DNA of 64,000 nt from Bolinopsis microptera. Its lineage: Eukaryota > Ctenophora > Tentaculata > Lobata > Bolinopsidae. The stretch covers positions 7,757,908-7,821,907 of the forward strand of contig NC_087082.1 of NCBI RefSeq assembly GCF_026151205.1, written 5' to 3'. Shown here in pieces: positions 33,464 through 45,240 of this stretch. The notes under the pieces are model-generated. The model worked only from the letters and a program-made list of their open reading frames with translations. It had not been told where the DNA came from and made no database searches. The stretch's first letter is position 1. Each line of letters opens with the position of its first letter. The position numbers and the translations under genes are program-made.

Positions 33464-36400
33464 TTATCGGTCCTGAAAGCGTGGAACTAGCGAGGTAGGG
33501 TAGGGATACTGGGATCCAAGTGTGATGAGTTTAGCTCTGGCTGCCAACTGTCTGAATCTCAGCTGCTCCTGCGGCATTATCAGAGTCAGTATATTAGGGA
33601 AAATTATAGAAATCAGAAATTAGAAATTAGTATCATTAGCATTGTTGAGTCTATAGAGTATAGAGTATCTAGCCAATCATCAGATGGTAAGTGCTTTACC
33701 TGTTCTCTACGTTCATTCTCGTCCCTCTTATTTTTAGCGCGACGATTCTGAAACCACGTCTTAATCTGAGTCTCCGAAAGAAAGAGCTCCTTGGCTATCT
33801 TGGTCCGCTCTACTGGGGTGAAGTACCGCTTGTAGTCAAAGTAAGTTTCTAGCTTGGCTACCTGCGGGAACGTTTAGTGATCAAAATATTAGAGTTGTCA
33901 CTCACAATTAATATTTGAGCTTATCGAACTCGGTAAATTTGAATATTAAGTTGTTGTACAAAGATTAAGTTATCAGAAGTTCGGCTGCAAATTTTGGTAA
34001 TAGTGGTACCTGCTCGTCAGTAAACGTTCTCCGAGCTCCCTTCTTCTTTTTTGAGTCCGCTCTTTCCACCGTTTGTTGAACAGAATTTAGAGGAATAGTC
34101 ATTTCCTGGAGCTCCACTATAGCTGAACTTCCACTTTCAACTTCTAAATGGTGGTTCAATGTAATTGTAAGGTCATAATAAATCAATCAAATCAGAAGCT
34201 TTTGAATTCAATCAGGCTGTGCACCTAGAGAGGGTGATACATAGAGAGGGTGGTACCTAGAGAGGGTGATACATAGAGAGGGTGGTACCTAGAGAGGGTG
34301 GTATCTAGAGAGGGTGGTACCTAGAGAGGGTGGTATCTAGAGAGGGTGGTACCTAGAAAGGGTGGTACCTAGAGAGGGTGATACATAGAGAGGGTGGTAC
34401 CTAGAGAGGGTGGTACCTAGAGAGGGTGGTATCTAGAGAGGGTGGTATCTAGAGAGGGGCAGGGAAAAAAGGATTTCGCGATTATTTTGGCCAAAAATCG
34501 CGATACCGCAAATTTGAACAGATTATACATTAAACTATACATAAAATTTGTCGCAAATAATGGGGAAAATCGCAATTCCGTACATGCCGCGATTTCCTTT
34601 TGTCCCTGAGGGGGTACCTAGAGAGAGTGGTATCTAGAGAGGGTGGTATCTAGAGAGGGTGGTATCTAGAGAGGGTGGTACCTAGAGAGGGTGGTACCTA
34701 GAGAGGGTGGTACCTAGAGAGGGTGGTATCTAGAGAAGTAGAGAGGGTGGTACCAAGAGAGGGTGGTACCTAGAGAGGGTGGTACCTAGAGAGGGTGGTA
34801 TCTTGAGAGGGTGGTATCTACAGAGGGTAGTACCTAAAGAGGCTGATATCTGGAGAGGATGGCATGCCCAGATTTGGCGCGGTTTTTGCCTTTCCCCAAC
34901 TGTTTACAGTTATGTTTGCAGTCACTTAGATAAAGCAGGCTTGGTAATGATCATAGCCGTCTCGTTCGTAATTACTTTGTGTGCCGACTGTCTAGCCCGC
35001 ATGTCAGCCGATCCAAAATGAGCAAGATAGTTGATTAGCTTTTACCTTTTCACGTCAACCTTCAATATCCCTCTAAAACTGGCAGTTTTCTGGCCCGCAA
35101 TATAATCTACAAATTCATTTGGATTCCCAAAATATTCGACGTAATTTTAAACTGCCATACGGAAGACGTTTAATTATGATATTAGTTTCATGGCAGACTG
35201 AGTACTAGGGTGGTACCTAGAGAGGGTGGTACCTAGAGAATGGCAGACTGATATTCGATTGTAATTTATATTCCAATTTCTTAATTTTAGCCAATCGAAT
35301 AGCCAATAACGCACGATAGTCGCTATCTCCATCAAGGATTATTATTTTTGTTTGGCTTTAAAAAGGTTAAAAATATGCAACAACTTTATTTCCAAATGAA
35401 TAAGTCCGATTTACAGTCGTCACCTCTTTTAAAGAGTGGGGCACCAGCTAGACAGGGTGGTATCTAGAGAGGGTGGTATCTAGAGAGGGTGGTACATAGA
35501 GAGGGTGGTATCTAGAGAGGGTGGTACCTAGAGAAGGTGGTACATAGAGAGGGTGATAGAGAGAGAGATGTTGGTATCTAGAGAGTGTGGGTACCTAGAG
35601 ACTAAAGAGGGTGATACCTAGAGAAGGTGGCATTTAGTGATTTAAAGAGTAACTACAGCAAAAACATCCATTTACCGCTCAGTTTGGGGAAAGGCGTAAG
35701 CCGCGCCAAATCTGGGTACAGAACCCAATTTCTATGAATATGATAATAATATGAGTTTGATAACTAATTTGGGCGTTATGATATTTGGTGAAAACGTGAA
35801 TTTAGAGATGCAAGCCGCAAGCCGGTTAAATCAGAATGTTTCATTTTTTATCTAGATCTCTCTAAATCAGGGAGGAGGCAATGCTCGCGAAATATGCAAT
35901 ATGGCAAGGGATGAAAACTTGGCTTACCTGTAGGGGAAGTATCCTTCGGAAGACTGAGCCCCATTGTGGAAGGATCCATCAAGCTTTGCAATTGTCGAAT
36001 ATGTGAGAGGTTAAGGCAGTAATTCGCAAACACCTGCGGTAATATTGGTCATCGTATAACTCATTGCAAATTAATATCAGATATTGACATTGTAACTGGC
36101 ATTACTATCTTAGTAACCTGCTTAAATAGTACAGACAGATCAGTCTAAAAAAATCGATCTGCTGACACTCAAAGCTTTCAGAGGTTTTTTGACGTTTTTG
36201 AGTCCCATTAGGTGCCCTTTATGGCTGACCAACTTCTCCACTTGTCTTAAGGCCACTTTTTGCCACTTTACCACTTTTTACCACCTTTTTTGTTTGTCGA
36301 ATATCTTTATAGTTAGGGCAAGAATTGCTGTTTATGGGTCAATCTGTGAACAAATTCGTAACAAAGGTTTGTCTACAGGAATGTGTTGTCCATGGTCCCA

Positions 36401-39400
36401 GGAACCACAAAAAAAAACCGTCCAGCTGAAACTTTTGGGCAAAAATTTTTATAGTCATTTTTCTCCAGGAACCCATACGCCCCACCCCTAATATTGGTTA
36501 TTCGGCTCCCGAAGGTCTTGAGATCTCCATAGGGGGTGCAAAATGACCGCAATGGCCACATTATGGCAGGCGAATGATAGTTTCAGAACGATTGGAGCTT
36601 TATTTTTCGAAATAAATGGAATTTTTCGAAATTTTTCTCAATTTTATTGAAATTTCGGAAAAAAATACACCAAATTATTTTTAACGCTTATTTCAAATCT
36701 ATTTAAAAACTTATCTACAAATAACAAATACAGTCAATCTAAAATGTGTATTCTCAGTAAGTACCATGACAATTATTAATACACAGTTAATATTAATCAA
36801 AATTCGCTTGTTCTTCAGGTTCATCATGTCTAATGTTTGTGCAGTTCATACCATGGCATCGTCCACAAGCTGGCAAACAATTGAAGCCATATTTCCTACA
36901 TGAACATCTGAAAGTCAAACAGGCCTGTTCCACATCGACAGAACAGTTACAACATATAAGGTCCAAAATAGACTCTGGTGCAACTGGTTCGTAAGTGCCA
37001 TCAGGAGCCAATTTCCAGCCGTAGTCAAGGGGATTCAGACTGTCAGCGTTAAGCATGACTCAGTTATGGTACTGTAAGTAAGCTCTAAGGATGTGCTCCG
37101 TTGCTGAAGCTATTGTTGGAGGTAGCCTATTCGGATTGAGACTCTTTTTCGCTACCATCCTATTGTATGCTAGGAATCTCAAAGCAGAAAGAGTCTTTTT
37201 CTTGTCACCATAAATGTACTGCAAGAAACAGAGGCCTGCCTCAATAATCTTTTCTTTTGATTCTCTCACCGAAAGTAATGTTGCCAACTGACCTTGCTCA
37301 TCAAAGGTGAGAGCTTTCTTTAGCACTTTAACCTTGCTAAAACCAAACAGTCCACTGACGCTATCACAACCTGAAATACTATGAATTAGAAGAAGTATCT
37401 CCTTTTCTTTATGATCTAGATGACTTGATATTTCTTTGATTGAATATTTACCCTTCTTCGTTGTTAGATAAATATCATTGTAATGGTCACTGTTGAAATG
37501 ATGTACTAATAGACTTGAACTATATCGGTATCCTCTGCCTTCAATTCAACATCGCCAAGGAATGACATTTCCAATGTTTTCTTTGCAATTAAAGTATCAG
37601 CATCGTTACAAGCTCTGATCACTTCAATACCATTTACAGTAAAAATGCTTGAGATAAGGTCGATCAGTTCTTTTTTGTTATTGTTGTTGCTCAAAAATGT
37701 TGTTTTGGCGACAGTACAGAAGGTGGATTTCTTTACAGCAATATTAGCACAGAACGCTTTTACTCTCCTCTTGTGCTCGTGATCTTTAGTAGAAGGCTCA
37801 TATCCATCAAAAATCACAGTAACTTCCCGATTTTTAGGGATAAGCTTCAAGTACTCCATTGCTACCTCACCATAATTTTCCCACCCTTTAAATGAGCTTA
37901 GTTGGTGAATTAGCCAACCTCCATCAATGACTAGTGGGATCGTGAAGCTGCAAGATTTAAGTGTAGATTGGTTTATACCAAGAGCAGCCTTATTAGATTT
38001 CCTCATCATCTGATATTGATCAAATAAGCTCATCGGCACCACAGTTAACTCGTATGTTAAGCATTCCTCTATTGAAGTCTCTCTATCAGCAACCAAGACT
38101 AGACGGTTAAAACACTTCAACGGATCGACTGCAACGCTTTTATTATTCACTTTAACCTGCTTTCTTAGTTGTGTCAAGTTCTTTGCTTTACCTTTGATAC
38201 TTATCTTATCGATGAATGTCAACCCATCTAGCTCACGTTGAAGGACAGCCCCAACGGCCAAACATTCCTCGGGATTCACCTCATCGTTCCCAGGCTGTGA
38301 TATAAGACCAGTCGAAAAAGATATTAACTTAGTCTTATCTTCGGATTCTGTAAAGTCGACAGTAACTTTAAACCAAGTTAATAATTTTCCAAATACATCA
38401 CAGTTTTTCTTGATTGATGACTTGGTAAGATCTGAGTGGATGGCAGCTTTAGTTGGTACTCCTCGCTTCGATGAATTAGCTAATGAATCTCCAAAAGACT
38501 GATTTATTAAAGCCATCTGATTCAGGGTGGCCACCCATAACTTGTGAGCGGACTCACGATTACGCATCCTTCCACTTGTTAATCCACCACTAGATTTAGC
38601 TGCCCTCATAAGACTCTGTTCTATGGAGAGGTCAGTCCACACTCCGGCCCACTCGTGGTCGTTGTAACAAACCGTGTGAAGCCCAGTTACTTTAAAGGTC
38701 TTTTAAAGCGCCCCATACTTGACTTTAAAAATAGCATCCTGCTCCAAATACAGTCTTAAAGCTTTTGCATACTGTCCCCTCCCAGCTGCTGCGAAGTAGG
38801 GCAGCATCAAAGCTACTGCTGATAAATGCATATTGTAGTCGTGCAACCTCTCTGCTCTTATGAAGTCCTTTACTAGTGTTATCATGTTGTAGTAAGTAAC
38901 CCATAGAGCTGCTGTTCTACTGTTGGAAAACAGGTTCTTTAGAAGCAGAGTTATTTTCTCTGATAGATCCTGAATAGATTTAGTCTTAAAGTTAACACCT
39001 ATATTTTCGTTCACACATTTGTTGATGTAACCTTCCAAGTCTACTAGTTCATCGTCGTAAACTTCTTCCTCTATAATGAAACAACAAAGAGCGGCGTCGA
39101 TCAGAAAGTGGGCTCTCAACGCTTTATAGTAAGATCCTCCATCCGATATATGCGTGACGTCTCCAGGATACACGAGTTTGATGAGCTCGTCTAAACCCGA
39201 GTCTGCCATTATATAGCCTATGCAGCCAAGAAAACTCGTGAGAGTGTGGAAGCCCCCAACCCTGACCACAATAGGCATCCCAGTTTCCAGTACTATTCGG
39301 GTGGCCTTAATCCACAATGGCAAATCGAATGTGATTATCATCGGCTCACTGTAGGATAACTTAAGACATTCAACCAGAGTAGCATGTACCGTCGAATAGC

Positions 39401-42400
39401 TGTCTGGGGGTTGGTCAATAATCTGTTGTTTGTTAGTTAACCTTGATATTTGTAAATTGAAGTTATTTCCCGAGTAAGATTTGAAATAAGCGTTAAAAAT
39501 AATTTGGTGTATTTTTTTCGAAATTTTAATAAAATTGAGAAAAATTGAGAAAAATTCCATTTATTTCGAAAAATAAAGCCCCAATCGTTCTGAAACTATC
39601 ATTCGCCTGCCATAATGTGGCCATTGCGGTCATTTTGCACCCCCTATGGAGATCTCAAGACCTTCGGGAGCCGAATAACCAATATTAGGGGTGGGGCGTA
39701 TGGGTTCCTGGAGAAAAATGACTATAAAAATTTTTGCCCAAAAGTTTCAGCTGGACGGTTTTTTTTGGTGGTTCCTGGGACTATGGACAACACATTCCAG
39801 TAGACAAACCTTTGTTACGAATTTGTTCACAGAAAAATCAACTCTTGCCCTAACTATTAATTGTGAACATCGTAAAAGGTTGCAGATCAATCGAGTGTGT
39901 TCATATTATCAGGAAGAAAAACTTTTGCTCAAACAATTTTTACGTCAGATAATAAGTTAATTGGATAATTATCAATTAACTAATTAGCAAAATTCTAAAA
40001 AATTTTTATTGGCTAAAAATGATCGAAGTAGCTTAAAACACGGAGAAAAGTAGTTTTTAGAAAAAATTTTAAAATTTTTCACTTACATTTTTTTTTCGAG
40101 ACTTAGAAAAAATTTCGAAAATTTAAAAAAATTTTCCGCCAAAAGTGATCAAATCGCATGAAACACGGATAAAAATGCCTTTCTAAAAAACGAAGTGAAT
40201 TTTTCGTTTCAAGAATACTTAAATCGCCAATATTTGTAGTTGGAGTTCAGTAAATCTCAAGCAGATTTTAGTAATCAGGAATTAGTATTACTAAGTGAAG
40301 AGGTCTGAAACTGAAAAACGTTAACCATACGATCGCGCGGCGATATAAGAGTTTCATAAACTAGTTTTCACAGAAACTGCACCAATGGCACAGTCAAGAT
40401 CGAAACGATAGCCTGCTGTACTGTCATTTTATTGATTTCAATGATGAATCAGTGGGGTTAAGATAATCACATTTGTAATAAAATATAAATAAAACATCTC
40501 TGTACCGTCAATTGTGCTAGTCCTACCCAGCCTACTCTTCTTTTCCTCGACAATCAAACCAAGTTGCTCATATCGCATTTGGTGGGTGATGTAAGTAGTA
40601 ATGCGCTCAGTCAATAAAGACACCGTGATTTTTATTAAAAGGAGATGATGAAGCAAGTATTCATGACACAAAGAAGAATGGTCGGTGGGGATTGGGACCC
40701 ACTTAAATAACCTTAACACAGTGCCCTCGGTAATCCATCCTGTCATTCAAATCACCTTAAAACAGTGCCCTCAGTAATCCATCCTGCCATTCAAATTATT
40801 TGTTATATAGTAGTGTTGTAGGTATTGAAACTTATACATAACGAGCTGTATTCAATCAGAATACGACACAATACGTGTATATTATATGGCTCTTAATGAG
40901 AAACCCGGTATAGAGACGTTTTAATGTCTATCACGAAAAAGTATACTTGGCCTCATTACATGGCTCATTTACAGTTCGAAGAAGGCAAGAACAGATCAAG
41001 GAAACTAAGGAACAGCCAGATCCAGAAAGCAAGTGTAAATACACCTTCCAACATCAACTGTGACTTGTTTTGTATTGTTCTGCATACCGCTTCATTTGCT
41101 ATGCTGGATACCTCAAATCACCCCCATATGTCAGGGTCGGCTAAACGTAAAATCAGCAAGGGTAACATACTGGCAAGGGTAAGATGTAGATACGAGTGAC
41201 GGGCAAGGGGTAGTAAAGAACCGGTAATAAATAATTCAGTGAAATATTCCACGAGAGTCAGGATATTTTGGAAATTGCTAATAGAGACAGATTCTGATCA
41301 GGAAGGATTGTTAATGTTATTGAGGGTGTTGATTTGAAATCCGGACGTCGTGAGGTAAAAATACAGGTTCTTCCCGTAGGATATTCGGGGCTATGATGAT
41401 CAGCTGAGGATTAATGTGGGACAGATGGACGGGCATTGAAAAGAGCGAGTTGAAAGCTTTCTGGTCTTTTCTTGCCTTCTTTGAGCCATGAGGCCAAGTA
41501 GACGTTTTCGTGATAAACTGTAAAACCTCTCCATACTGGGCCTCTCACGGGAGAAACGAGAAGTGTACGATATAGAACGTTTCATATACCTCATTAAGGG
41601 CCATAATATAATATACACGTATTGCATTGTGTCGTTTTGTGATTGAATACAGCTCGATATGTATTACTACTTACATCACCCACCAAATGCGATATGAGCA
41701 ACTTGGTTTGATTGTCGAGGAAAAGAAGAGGTCTGGTAATACAGGTAGGCTGGTTTAGACTAGCACAATTGACGGTACAGAGATGTTTTATTTATATTTT
41801 ATTACAAATGTGATTATCTTAACCCCACTGATTCATCATTGAAATCAATAAAATGACAGTACAGCAGGCTATCGTTTCGATCTTGACTGTGCCATTGGTG
41901 CAGTTTCTGTGAAAATTAGTTTATGAAACTCTTATATCGCCGCGCGATCGTATGGTTAACGTTTTTCAGTTTCAGACCTCTTCACTTAGTAATACTAATT
42001 CCTGATTACTAAAATCTGCCGAGATTTACTGAACTCCAACTACAAATATTGGCGATTTAAGTATTCTTGAAACGAAAAATTCACTTCGTTTTTTAGAAAG
42101 GCATTTTTATTACTAATTTTATTACTAGGTGGAGGTGATGTTATTGAGACTTTGGGCGGCCATAAAACTCCTGTTTTGAAAGTTGTCCTCTGTACTTGTT
42201 TCACTGACCCACGCTTTATAGCATTTATACATTTCGGCCCATTTTATATGTTTGTTCGACTTGCTGTACATTTGTATATTTGCTATTTTGTAAAAGTTTC
42301 AAATCAAATCATCCGTGTTTCATGCGATTTGATCACTTTTGGCGGAAAATTTTTTTAAATTTTCGAAATTTTTTCTAAGTCTCGAAAAAAAAATGTAAGT

Positions 42401-43168
42401 GAAAAATTTTAAAATTTTTTCTAAAAACTACTTTTCTCCGTGTTTTAAGCTACTTCGATCATTTTTAGCCAATAAAAATTTTTTAGAATTTTGCTAATTA
42501 GTTAATTGATAATTATCCAATTAACTTATTATCTGACGTAAAAATTGTTTGAACAAAAGTTTTTCTTCCTGATAATATGAACACACTCGATTGATCTGCA
42601 ACCTTTTACGATGTTCACAACTAAAGATATTCGACAAACAAAAAAGGTGGTAAAAAGTGGTAAAGTGGCAAAAAGTGGCCTTAAGACAAGTGGAAAAGTT
42701 TGGAAAAGTTGGTCAGCCATAAAGGGCACCTAATGGGACTCAAAAACGTCAAAAAACCTCTGAAAGCTTTGAGTGTCAGCAGATCGATTTTTTTAGACGG
42801 ATCTGTCTGTACTAAAAAGCAAAATGCCTCAAACCGAATATACAAAGCTTAGGTCATAGGTGGATCTGAAATATAGAGTCCAGAATTTGAGAATCCAGTT
42901 TGCATACAGACTAGGTCAAACTTACACTTTGCAGAGGACTGAAAGGAAAAAGGTTGGGTGCCATGAGGGAAGTAACCGGGCTAGCCTCCGTTCGTTTAGG
43001 AGGGTTCAAGGAGGAGATGGGGCGGACTAGGGAGGGACTGGAGATGGTGTCGAGCATGGTGGCTGAAGTTGGGGTGTGGTGGGAGAAGGAGATGGGGCTG
43101 CTTGCGGAGGAGGACAGCTGGAGAGGGGAGGAGAGTTCTGGGTTAGACGTCCTGCTTAGGTCTTCCAT
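33464..43168 (-). CDS. ANTP-class (NK-like) homeobox transcription factor, 5 exons
   Basis: Nuclear DNA-binding regulator, 249 residues. Coding exons (complement): 42926-43168, 35928-36033, 34010-34143, 33700-33861, 33464-33568, with GT..AG borders and phases 0, 1, 0, 0, totalling exactly 250 codons with the stop. The homeodomain is at about residues 150-209, split by an intron after TFTDEQ. It has Phe8, Leu16, Phe20 and helix 3 IKTWFQNRRAKNKR, so Trp48, Phe49, Gln50, Asn51 and Arg53 are canonical. Thr47 with Gln50 and SETQIKTWFQNRR suggest an NK-like or Vent/Hex/Barx-type member, which I cannot assign further. The N-terminus is Ser/Pro-rich and low in complexity. Exons 1 and 2 are less certain than the homeodomain exons, but their donor and acceptor phases match. 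Intron 1 (6.9 kb) is almost entirely a foldback transposon. Confidence 0.85.
34215..34866. repeat. 16-bp satellite (TAGAGAGGGTGGTACC), intronic
   Basis: Array of 16-bp units alternating TAGAGAGGGTGGTACC and TAGAGAGGGTGGTATC, in homeobox intron 2. It is interrupted at 34460-34608 by a small TIR element and passes directly into the left border of an 850-bp TIR element at 34867. Confidence 0.9.
34460..34608. mobile_element. 149-bp CAGGG TIR miniature element
   Basis: Begins CAGGGAAAAAAGGATTTCGC and ends with the near-inverse GCGATTTCCTTTTGTCCCTG. CAGGG ends and short size are typical of non-autonomous hAT elements. The expected 8-bp duplication is unclear because the flanks are satellite (AGGGG shared). 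Confidence 0.65.
34867..35716. mobile_element. 850-bp TIR element with CCCAGATTTGGCGCGG ends
   Basis: Inverted ends of about 37 bp (CCCAGATTTGGCGCGG.. at 34867 and ..CCGCGCCAAATCTGGG ending 35716), both including CTTTCCCCAA and a CTG block. The interior contains further 16-bp satellite units of the same type as those outside (35207-35240 and about 35455-35640). No protein is recognised. It lies in homeobox intron 2. Confidence 0.7.
36310..39856 (-). mobile_element. Academ-like TIR transposon nested in foldback arm
   Basis: TIRs of about 385 bp (36310-36699 and 39477-39856) begin TAGTTAGGGCAAGA. A 3-bp duplication TTA flanks it (36307-36309, 39857-39859), and the opposite foldback arm keeps the empty site at 42622-42624 (inverse TAA). 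The internal gene is described separately. I recall Academ elements as having 3-4-bp duplications and XPG-type nucleases, so that is the best guess, not a proven assignment. Confidence 0.75.
36793..39560 (-). pseudogene. broken transposase-like gene, PIN/XPG nuclease plus CXC cluster
   Basis: A single protein of about 920 residues can be followed on the minus strand. N-terminal part (38706-39560) has a conserved VVRVGGFHTLTSFLGCIGYI block. The middle (37506-38642) has IEQSLMRAAKSSGGLTSGRM, then a nuclease-like region with acidic motifs VIDGGWL, VIFDGY, FLSNNNNK, NDADTL and AEDTDI, reminiscent of the FEN1/XPG (PIN-like) fold. The next part (37060-37505) includes a HSISGCDSVSG motif, and the end (36793-37056) has a Cys-rich stretch like tesmin/CXC (CNCSVDVEQ.., CSCRKYGFNC). 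Lesions: TAA at 38703, a 1-base deletion near 37510, and TGA in place of a probable Trp codon at 37060. The same frames otherwise continue, so decay is recent. Confidence 0.8.
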
Positions 43169-45240
43169 TTGTTACTACATATTAAAGGTAATACCGTGTT
43201 AGCAAAATTCATGATGCAAGTATGATACAATATTAGGCAGCCTCAGATTCTTTCTTCCATTTGCAATTATGCGTAAATATAAATAATTTCTTACAGGCCA
43301 GCGCTACGAACTTATCGCAGATTGAATACGTTTTTTACTGCTTCTTTTTAACTTTTTCTGTAAAAAAACACAAAATATAACCTATGGTAATGACCATTGC
43401 ACTCGACTGACCCCTTCAAAACATTAACATCCTTGTAAAACTGGTGGTTATATTAACTGCAGCCTTTAAATTCTGAGAAGGACGGCCTGTTTGTCTTTTT
43501 ATCTTTGTTTCAACGGATTAGTGGTCAGATAAAATTCTAATCTAGAGATTAAGATACACACTGTTATTAGAGCGCAAGTTCGCGGCTAAAGTGATTGAAT
43601 AGATTAAAGAGATTAAGTTTAGCTCAATACCAAACATGGGTAATGCCTGTCAAACTCAAATAAGCTATTAAATCAGAGGTGAAGCAGTACCAAAATGAAT
43701 TATGAATGTGATTGCTTATATTAAGCGCCACAAAATATTGCAAATAATAATATAACTATCAACTATGAGATAAATGACTGACGTCAGATTTCAACTTAAA
43801 CTACAAATCTTACGGCCTTACAGGGACACAACTTTTATACTTGTATTACAATTTTCTGAACTCATTTCACAACTCAACATATTATATGACATTTATGATC
43901 AATAATCACTGAAAACAATTCCAGGCAAGTATGAAGAATTTTGTTAAAATTTAGAAGTATTGGGCCAGAAATGCAGGGCTATAAAACCTTTGTGACCTTT
44001 GTTAAATTAAAAAGCCCCTGATTCTCAGATTCTGGCAAAGTCCTTTAGATTAAAAATTATTCTGGGAGGGGCACCAATCTCATCTGCTTTAAGGCTAAAT
44101 ATTAGTGCTTTAAGGCTAAATATTAGTGTTCAAGTTAAACAACAATAAATATTAACGATGAAGCAAATAAAAAATAGATAAAGCAATAGACTGTGTTGTT
44201 TTAAATAACAGAGCAAGAAGGTTACAGGATCTGAGAAACTAAAGTCAGACCTTCAGCAGATCTGTACAAAGTAAGTGCTGCTAGACCAGTTTATGCTACA
44301 GTGCAGGCAGACCAGTTTATGCTACCCAAGAATGCCAAAACTGTAGCGGAGGACCTCGCAAATGAACAAGCTAATGAAGTCTACCCTGTCAGGTCAGCGG
44401 GCGTCCTAGCCGCCGTTGACATCTAAAATTTAGATCCCATTACAAAAAGTCAATCATTGGCTGTAATAAACTCGAGGCATTTAGGCTGATTCTGGGCAAT
44501 CTGTTCATTTCATAACTATTCGACCAGCAATATGCTGAACGGAGGCATCAGCCTCACTTTACACGTGTTCAATACACGTGGGAAGTTCATATGCGTCACG
44601 TGGGCCGGCCGATCGTGCCGGACTTTACCTTCATTTGACTTTAATTGGGATAGATGCTGGATTTAGGAAAACTAGTACCCGCGATGGAGCTGCAAAATTG
44701 ACAGGTGTCCGCTCGGTGGAGCTATAGACCGGTTAAATTAACTCCAATATTGATCATTAAAACTGGAACCCTGATCAGACATGATCTGGGTTGCACATGA
44801 CAAGGTGTGTGTCTGACGGGGCGGAATCTAGCACACCAGCTATCAAATTGTAGGTGGAATTAAACGGTATAGTATTAGTAGTACTTGACGTTTACCAGTC
44901 CATTTTACCAATTGCGCTATATATCCAGGACTCATTTTTGGGATGGATTATACGCGTGTATCTTAGTATCATCACCTAACTTCAACAAGCAATTCCTTAC
45001 TTACTAAATATGGGCAGTGGGCGGACCAATATTATATCAGATAGTAAAAACTCTCAAGCTGATATATTTAAGAGCAACAGTATTAGCTAATTGGCAAGTT
45101 AAAAACAATAAAATAAAAACAATAAAATAAAAACAACAGAATAAAAACAACAAATTTAGAATAAAATAAACATAACAAAAAAAACAAAATAAAAACATCG
45201 CTAACAACATAAAAGCATAAACTAACTACAATTTGGCTTT
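43169..45240. other. upstream of homeobox gene; no gene seen
   Basis: AT-rich 5' region of the homeobox gene. Three CACGTG palindromes lie within 44562-44610, a possible bHLH-type cluster. No TATA element or second gene can be assigned. The segment 44270-44420 could be upstream remains of the LINE relic at 45240, but I cannot read it. Confidence 0.4.

Larger units (their letters stand above)
36127..42814. mobile_element. 6.7-kb foldback element filling homeobox intron 1
   Basis: Long inverted repeat. Left arm 36127-36309 plus 39860 to about 40900; right arm about 41600-42814. Ends are TAGTACAGACAGATC and its inverse, with possible TSD AAA. The arms match closely along about 1.2 kb; the left arm has about 230 bp extra (40612-40832) and a 3.5-kb nested element. 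The 0.7-kb centre (40900-41600) has no recognisable protein. Without the nested element it would be about 3.1 kb. Class unknown. Confidence 0.85.

Noticed and set aside
36373-36561. A 62-residue open frame repeated in both TIRs (also 39615-39803)
   Set aside because: It lies wholly in the inverted repeat and has no motif; identical because the TIRs are identical.
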